In this document: one piece after another, positions 58,613 through 64,000 of the stretch
Numbering within the stretch: position 1 is the stretch's first letter
How the letters are laid out: each line of letters begins with the position of its first letter
Assembly: GCA_902806595.1 (NCBI GenBank)
Contig: CADCXC010000046.1
Location: 248,001-312,000, forward strand
Length of the DNA: 64,000 nucleotides
Source of the DNA: Pyrenopolyporus hunteri
Lineage: Eukaryota; Ascomycota; Sordariomycetes; Xylariales; Hypoxylaceae
Reading direction: 5' to 3'
Program-made: the position numbers and the translations under genes
The notes under the pieces: model-generated
The model's database searches: none
What the model saw: the letters and a program-made list of their open reading frames with translations, nothing else
Told to the model about the DNA's origin: nothing

Positions 58613-61145
58613 ATGGCTGTAAACGCGCCGGCACCCTCCTACTCAAAAGAGCCCGATATTAGGTTAGAGGATTACCTCGACGACAAACTTCAATCCAGTA
58701 CCGACTTTGAGAACCTCGATACTCTGCTGGCCAGCGTCGAAGTTCAACGTAACCAGCTTCAGACACAGCTCGATCATGCCACGAAAGAGCTCGAGGATGC
58801 CCGGCGCGCCGCCCAAGATCGCCAAGGTGGCCTTGCGCGGTCGATAGAAGAGTTCAACAAGCTCCAAGAGAGCATCGATGTTCGCCTAAAGATCGTCGCT
58901 GAGTCCACCGCACCCGACGAAGCCATACAGCGCCTCGAACGTCCCATGAAGCAGCTCCGTAAGGTCGAGCTTGCTTACCACTACGTTTCGTTGCTACAAG
59001 ATGTCGAGAATCTAAGAGTGGAGGCGCGCTCTCACCTACCCCAGAGCCCCAAGGCCGCGTTAGAACCCTATTCGAGACTCAAGAAGCTATGCGCGCGATT
59101 GAAGGAACTCCAAGGCGCCGCCGACCAGGCCGCCACGCACTTAGTGAATTACGTCGAGAGAATCACGGAGAACTTGTGGGAGGAAATGAAGAATACCATG
59201 TCCAAGGAGCTAGAGAATATACTGAAGAAGCGTAACTGGCCGCAGGGAATCGACCCAAGCGCTGAGATCGATGCCGAATGGCTGCAGTGCTTCGAGAAGC
59301 TCATCGACCTACAAGTCCCCGAGGTTCTCTACTCCGACGGAGTAGTCACTTTACTGCCCTTTGAGGTAATGGCAAAGCCATTTATCCAGTGGTTCCAGTT
59401 CCAGTTTATGAGCAACAACGCGACGAGCAATCCTCAGGCTTTCGGGACTTTTTGCGTACCCCAGTTTCTGGCGTTAATTGACAAGTGGGAAGGCTTTTTC
59501 CGAGATAATGTAGGCTATGTGCTAGCATCTCGGTTCCAAAACACCAAGGTGCACGATTTATCCGTCTACATGGATCCAGCCTGCGCCCTGGTTACGGCGA
59601 TGCTACCGGTGATGAGAGAGAAAGTTAACGCCATGGTTCAGCATGGACTCAAGAATCCCCAATTCTTAAGTAGCCTTATGGTACAGCTTATGGATCTAGA
59701 TGACGAGATACGGTCTAGATTCAATTACGACGGCGGCAATCCCGATGAAGGCTGGGACGGTCTGACGTCCGAAGTTTTGGAGGAGCATTTTGACGATTGG
59801 TTCAAGGCGGAGAAGGAATTCGCCTTTGAACGGTATCATGTCATTATGAACTCCCCTGATGCCCGAAACATCGACTACGATTATAGCGGCAGCGGCAAGA
59901 TAAAGCCCACTTTTGGCGCTGTGAGAGTGACGGACTTGCTGAAATCCGTCACTTCTCAATACGAGCGAGTCCGTCGTTTCTCCCATAAACTCCGATTCTT
60001 AATCGACATCCAGCTTGATATTTTGGATGACTATCACGACCGCTTCAAGGACTCGTTAGACGCTTACTATACGATTACTTCTACATTGGGCCGCACGCTC
60101 CACGGCGTAACAAAGGAGCAAGCAGCTGCTCTTGAAGGCACAGGGGCGTTCGAGACCCTCTGCAAGGTTCTGGGTAGCTCTGACCATATTATCGCTACAC
60201 TGAAAGACTGGAGTAATGAAGAGGTAAATTTCGATTTTCTGGGTGCTATGTCAATTTCGTTGCTAACTATATGCAGTTCTTCGTGACATTATGGGAACAG
60301 CTCCAAACGAGGGCTAAGCGGGCCAACGGCGACGGTAATATTGCCACCGGGATGAGCTATGAAAATGTGAAAGATAGGACCTCAGCAGTTGTTGGCTCTG
60401 ATGGAGATGGTGGTATCTTATTCGATGAAACTATCGCGGCGTATACCCGCCGCCGTAAGACCGCCGAGGAATACCTAATCACAGCTTTGATCGACTCTCA
60501 CCATAAAGCGTTCAGGCCATACCTGGCCAAGGCCCAATGGACTACTATTAGTGATAATACCACAGGTAAGTTCTATTCTTCGAGGGCTGCCACTCATCGA
60601 GGTGCTGATTGATACATATAGTGGAAACTTCTCAACTCTCTGTTACTCCTGAATTAGACGAGCCCCTGACGGTATTCCAAGTCCCAGATCACGGGTCTAT
60701 GATGTTGCTGCTGACCTGAGTCTAGATTCTTAAGCGGAACCTAACGTTCCTTGCTTCCGCCCTAAGCACCGCAGTCTACCGCCGAATTTGGCGGGAAGCA
60801 TTAGACAAACTCCAAGATATACTCTGGACGAGCGTACTGATGGCGCAGAGTTTCACAACACTCGGAGCCGCTCAATTTTCAAGGGATCTGGAGGCGATCA
60901 CTTCCCTCATAGATCGATATATCCCAGACGGCTCGGTCGCTCTAAGCTCGCTACAGGACGGTGTGAGGTTATTAAACTTGCCAGTAGAGGGAGAAAACGG
61001 AGCAGTATCGCTTCAGCAGGCCACTGATCGCGTCTTCACGGACAATACCGAAGCTAAGAAACTTTTGACCGAACTAGGCCTGGAGTCTATCACTCCGGCA
61101 AACGCCAGGAAGATTTTGCAGAGACGCGTCGAGAATAGCGAATAA
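58613..61145 (+). CDS. TIP20: RINT1/Tip20 family vesicle-tethering protein (Dsl1/NRZ complex)
   Basis: RINT1/Tip20 is a subunit of the Dsl1 (NRZ) tether that captures Golgi-derived COPI vesicles at the ER. Exons 58613..60223, 60277..60565, 60622..60671 and 60726..61145 give 789 residues. The N-terminus is a coiled coil (VEVQRNQLQTQLDHATKELE). The RINT1 domain follows with LIDKWEGFFRDNVGYVLAS, VSLLQDVENLRVEAR, ALVTAMLPVMREKVNAM and RRFSHKLRFLIDIQLDILDD. The tail includes ILKRNLTFLASALSTAVYRR and WTSVLMAQSF. For the last intron I chose the acceptor at 60725 (TCTAG) over the AAG 11 bases later, because it restores ILKRN, conserved in the family. Confidence 0.92.
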
Positions 61146-61381
61146 GAAAATCCATTTAGCCTTCTACGGCGCCCAAATCTATTTCAATTCGCGCCCCCGG
61201 TGCTTGGCTCACTTCCCACGTGTTGAATTGCTCCCAAGTAAAATCTAACGAAACATTTTCTAGTCTCAAGCATCTTTGGTTGAAACCCAACGCCATGTGT
61301 CATCTATGCGTAGATAGTTCCTCGGTCCTCATACCCCCCTAATTACTTCGGCAAATCACACCTTACTATTAAGCCCACCTC

Positions 61382-62475
61382 TCAGCTAATAGCGCGCATC
61401 GTCGCCTCCACCACGGCGAACGTGCCAGCACTGACAGGCATAGCCCTCAGCAGCGTAGGACCAATGCCCTTCCAGAACCCGCGGGCGCCCTCGGCCCTCC
61501 ACGTCTGCGCGAAGCAGTCGCGCATGGTCTTGTAGCGCATCTCGCCGCCGAACCCGTCCGTCTGCATCTTGCTCTTGACGACGTCGAAGGGGTAGCTGGC
61601 GAGCCAGAGGGCCTCGCCGGCCAGGCCGCCGTACAGCGCGACCTTGTAGCTGGGGACGTCGGCGCGCGCGACGCGGTTGCGCGCCGCGTCCGCCATCATC
61701 AGGTACTCGAACGTCAGGAACCACACCCCGTACGCGGCCGCCTCGCGCCACACCGTCACGGCCTGGCCCCGGTATAGGCCCGGCAGCACGCCGCCGCCCC
61801 GCGCCGACAGCTGCCGCACGCAGTCCAGCGGCCCGGCGTACAGCCGCGCCGCGCCGTGGGGCTGCGTCTGCAGCCGGATGCGCACGTGCTCGATGGGCCC
61901 CGAGGCCACGGAGTTGGCGACGCCCGCGAAGGCTCCGGCCGCGAAGTACTGTCCGTAGGAGAGGTCTTTGGAGGAGGAGGAGGAGGAGGAAGAAGAGGCG
62001 TTGAGTTTCTCGAAGTACCGCCGCGCGTACCCGAAGGCGCCGAACTGGATGGATACGCAGGCGCCGATGCCGAGGAGCGGCGTCAGCGTGCCCTTGTAGA
62101 AGGCGAGGGGCCCCTCCTTGGAGTAGATGGAGGTCGCGGCGTTGAGGGCGGAGCTGTATGCCGTGCTGGTTTGGAGTCGGACCTTGACGATGTCGAAGGG
62201 TTGGCCTGGAGGGGTGTTAGCGGGGTGTGGTTTGGGAGGTCTTAAGAAGCCTTATTTTTCTTTTTCTCTCTTTTTCTCCTTCGTAATTTGAGACTCATGC
62301 CCCGTAGTGGTTAAGGGTTAGATGGCATGAAATGAGATCAAAAAAAATGAAGGCTGCTGCCACACCACTTACCTATCAGGACCTGAGCGACTCCTCCGGC
62401 AGCTCCAGCAAACAGGTCCTTCGCCGTGTCAAGAGCGCCGCCCTTGGCGTCGAGATCTTGAGCTGCGTCGCCCAT
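61382..62475 (-). CDS. YMC1: mitochondrial carrier, Ymc1-type
   Basis: This is an inner-membrane solute carrier closest to yeast Ymc1/Ymc2, which are linked to glycine/glutamate and amino acid metabolism. Exons 62373..62475 and 61382..62205 give 308 residues. The three carrier repeats show GQPFDIVKVRLQT, SGPIEHVRIRLQTQ and SYPFDVVKSKMQTD, the P-x-[DE]-x-x-[KR] motifs; the second has PIEHVR. KDLFAGAAGGVAQVLIG and FYKGTLTPLLGIGACVSIQF match Ymc1 closely. The loop between repeats 1 and 2 has an unusual run of nine serines (plus-strand GGA triplets at about 61970-61990). Exon 2 is strikingly GC-rich compared with flanking DNA. Confidence 0.92.
61968..61991. repeat. (GGA)n triplet run inside mitochondrial carrier gene
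   Basis: A run of GGA/GAA triplets encodes polyserine on the minus strand, in the loop between carrier repeats 1 and 2. It is probably length-polymorphic. Confidence 0.75.
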
Positions 62476-63230
62476 TTCCAGCCCCGCGCGCGCGCACAAG
62501 TTCAACCGGCGACCCCAAAGGTTACGATGCTTATTGTATTCTTCGCCTCAATAATGCATACGCTGGCCGCTTCCCCGGGGACAATCGACTTCTCTTTGTC
62601 TCCTTCTTAGTTTGGAGCTGCGTGGGCGGATTGAAGTCCTGATTACGAGATAGAATAAATCTTTGGCCGATATAGGAGATGAGAATGATAAATCGGTGAA
62701 CGGTGAAAGGTTGCAGTGACACAGAGCAGAGATAAGACCCTTATCAGCGACCCGAACTTCTGGGATTTTTGTTCTGTGGTAGTGGGGTGTGGGGTGTCTA
62801 GGTAGCTTAGGCACCTCTTTAGGTAGGTGCTTAGGTGACTACAAGGTCTTGTAGGGACCTACCTATCCTAAAAATTTTAGGGGTCGCGCTGCACTAGGCG
62901 GATGTAGGCTGGATGACGTGATTTAGGCAATCCTCTACTTTAGCGCAATGGACTCACTATTAACTTGCTATTGACTTGCCATTGACAACTACCGCTCTTG
63001 AGGCAACCAGAATAAGATATAGCAATACGTTTAATTCTTGATCCAAAGAAATCTCACCTCGTATTCGAGGAGTGGAATAGGTGAAGCGACTATTCCTTTT
63101 TTATTCTGCCGTTCAAATGGTCGGAATTTTTAACACTATTGATTCTCAATTGAAATGAGCCTCTTGTTATTTTATATAACATCCAGCCAGGATCATCATA
63201 AGGATTACCCCTAAGCGGGATAACTACCCC
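62476..63230. other. intergenic, carrier promoter / esterase 3' flank
   Basis: This is 5' flanking DNA of the carrier, with CCTA/TAGG-type motifs at 62800-62866, and the 3' flank of the esterase. No other feature was seen. Confidence 0.5.
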
Positions 63231-64000
63231 CTACGCTACCATGAAAAAGAAATAAACAAATACATGTATAACTACACCGATGTAGCCTCCAAAGCATCGG
63301 GAAACGCCAGCGCCTCCCGCCTGTGTCTCAGGTGAATTCGTGGCTTCTGGCGGAGACGTAGCCAAGGGTGTTGAAGTCGCAGAACTGGACGTAGGCGTAG
63401 AGCCTCCGTCCACCATGCCCTTGACCCATTCCGCCGCCGCATCGGAGTACATATCAAAGTAATTCAAGTGATGCTGCACGTTATATATCCGCCTGCCGTC
63501 ACCCCGCGCGCAAATCGGATCACCTTGCTGACACCAATCGCGGAGGACCCCTGCGAAATTACGGATTCCTTCGAGCTGCTGGCCGTTTCGAGGGAATAAG
63601 CCATCGAAGGAAGCGCCTCCCAGCCTATTATACGGCTGATTGGCCGTGTGGCGCGTATCACCAAACAGAAGGGCTGCAGCGACTGCATACCCGATTGCCC
63701 AGTTAGAAAAGAGTGTCTCTCCCAAGAAGCATGTCACACTGAAGGAGACGATCTCGTGATCATGATAAATTTAACTCACTCATGTTTCCCGGGGCCGAGT
63801 TTGCGTCCAAGCCCCTCGATTCTGGCGCTCTGCAGCCCTGGAAGAAAATGCCGCCGCCACCGCCCAGGATATCGCCCAAGACATGCGCGCCTTGAGAGTA
63901 GCCGCTCACGATGAGTTTTGCAGTAGGGCACTTCCTGTTGTAAGCTGATATCTGAGCCACTCCAGCTTTGATACCAGCCTCTACCGCGCTACAGTACTCG
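63231..64000 (-). CDS. cutinase/acetylxylan esterase (CE5), 3' part, GPI-like tail
   Basis: This is a secreted serine esterase of carbohydrate esterase family 5. The 5' end lies beyond the window. Exons are 63780..64000 (partial) and 63231..63682, joined in phase 1 to read SAPGNMIAAALLFGDTRHT. The nucleophile sits in GYSQG (LIVSGYSQGAHVLGD). The rest of the triad lies in CQQGDPICARG (Asp) and VQHHLNYFD (His). The Cys pattern matches acetylxylan esterases. After the catalytic domain comes a Ser/Thr/Pro-rich spacer. The protein ends in a hydrophobic segment (YIGVVIHVFVYFFFMVA), suggesting GPI anchoring at the cell surface rather than free secretion. Confidence 0.9.

Overview
The window is nuclear DNA of a filamentous ascomycete (Pezizomycotina, most likely Sordariomycetes; this placement is inferred). 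Genes carry several short introns of about 50-110 bases with GT donors, CTAAC/CTGAC-type branch sites and AG acceptors. There are no operons, ribosome binding sites or bacterial elements. The gene set mixes universal eukaryotic genes (Vps74, RPAP1, HPC2, SURF6, CCT6, RINT1/Tip20, a Ymc1-type mitochondrial carrier) with fungal secreted and accessory proteins. I reassembled 22 protein genes exon by exon. Two are cut by the window ends. All other models close in frame except one transporter.

Left part (1-24 kb): the 3' end of a Golgi Vps74/GOLPH3 gene; RPAP1 (minus); HPC2 of the HIR histone chaperone complex (plus); a nine-exon short-chain dehydrogenase (SDR); a secreted GH5 endo-mannanase (minus); SURF6/Rrp14 (plus); a Pth11-type rhodopsin-domain membrane protein (plus); a membrane-anchored fucose-lectin-like protein (minus); and a secreted M6-like metalloprotease (minus).

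Middle part (24-40 kb), an accessory metabolic block: a GMC flavin oxidoreductase, a DHA2/14-TM drug-efflux type MFS, an Fe(II)/2-oxoglutarate oxygenase, an ACS-type (allantoate permease-like) MFS whose model needs a one-base shift, a membrane-anchored dipeptidase, a P450 and a second SDR. Each transporter is divergent from an enzyme gene, and the P450 and second SDR converge. No PKS, NRPS or terpene synthase is present, so a catabolic, detoxifying or tailoring role is more likely than complete biosynthesis (inference).

Right part (40-64 kb): a large secreted DUF5695-like protein, CCT6, a prenylcysteine oxidase, a very long CorA-like Mg2+ transporter-family protein with a 9-nt microexon, a second ACS-type MFS, RINT1/Tip20, a Ymc1-type carrier and the 3' part of a CE5 cutinase/acetylxylan esterase with a GPI-like tail.

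Intergenic DNA is long (up to 3.5 kb), AT-richer than the genes, and carries many short palindromic CCTA/TAGG tetranucleotide elements. I found no tRNA, rRNA, CRISPR array, intact transposon or viral element. I saw no clear undescribed multi-gene system. The best candidates for follow-up are the 24-40 kb block, the membrane-tethered lectin-like protein next to a secreted protease, the DUF5695-like protein and the CorA-like microexon gene.
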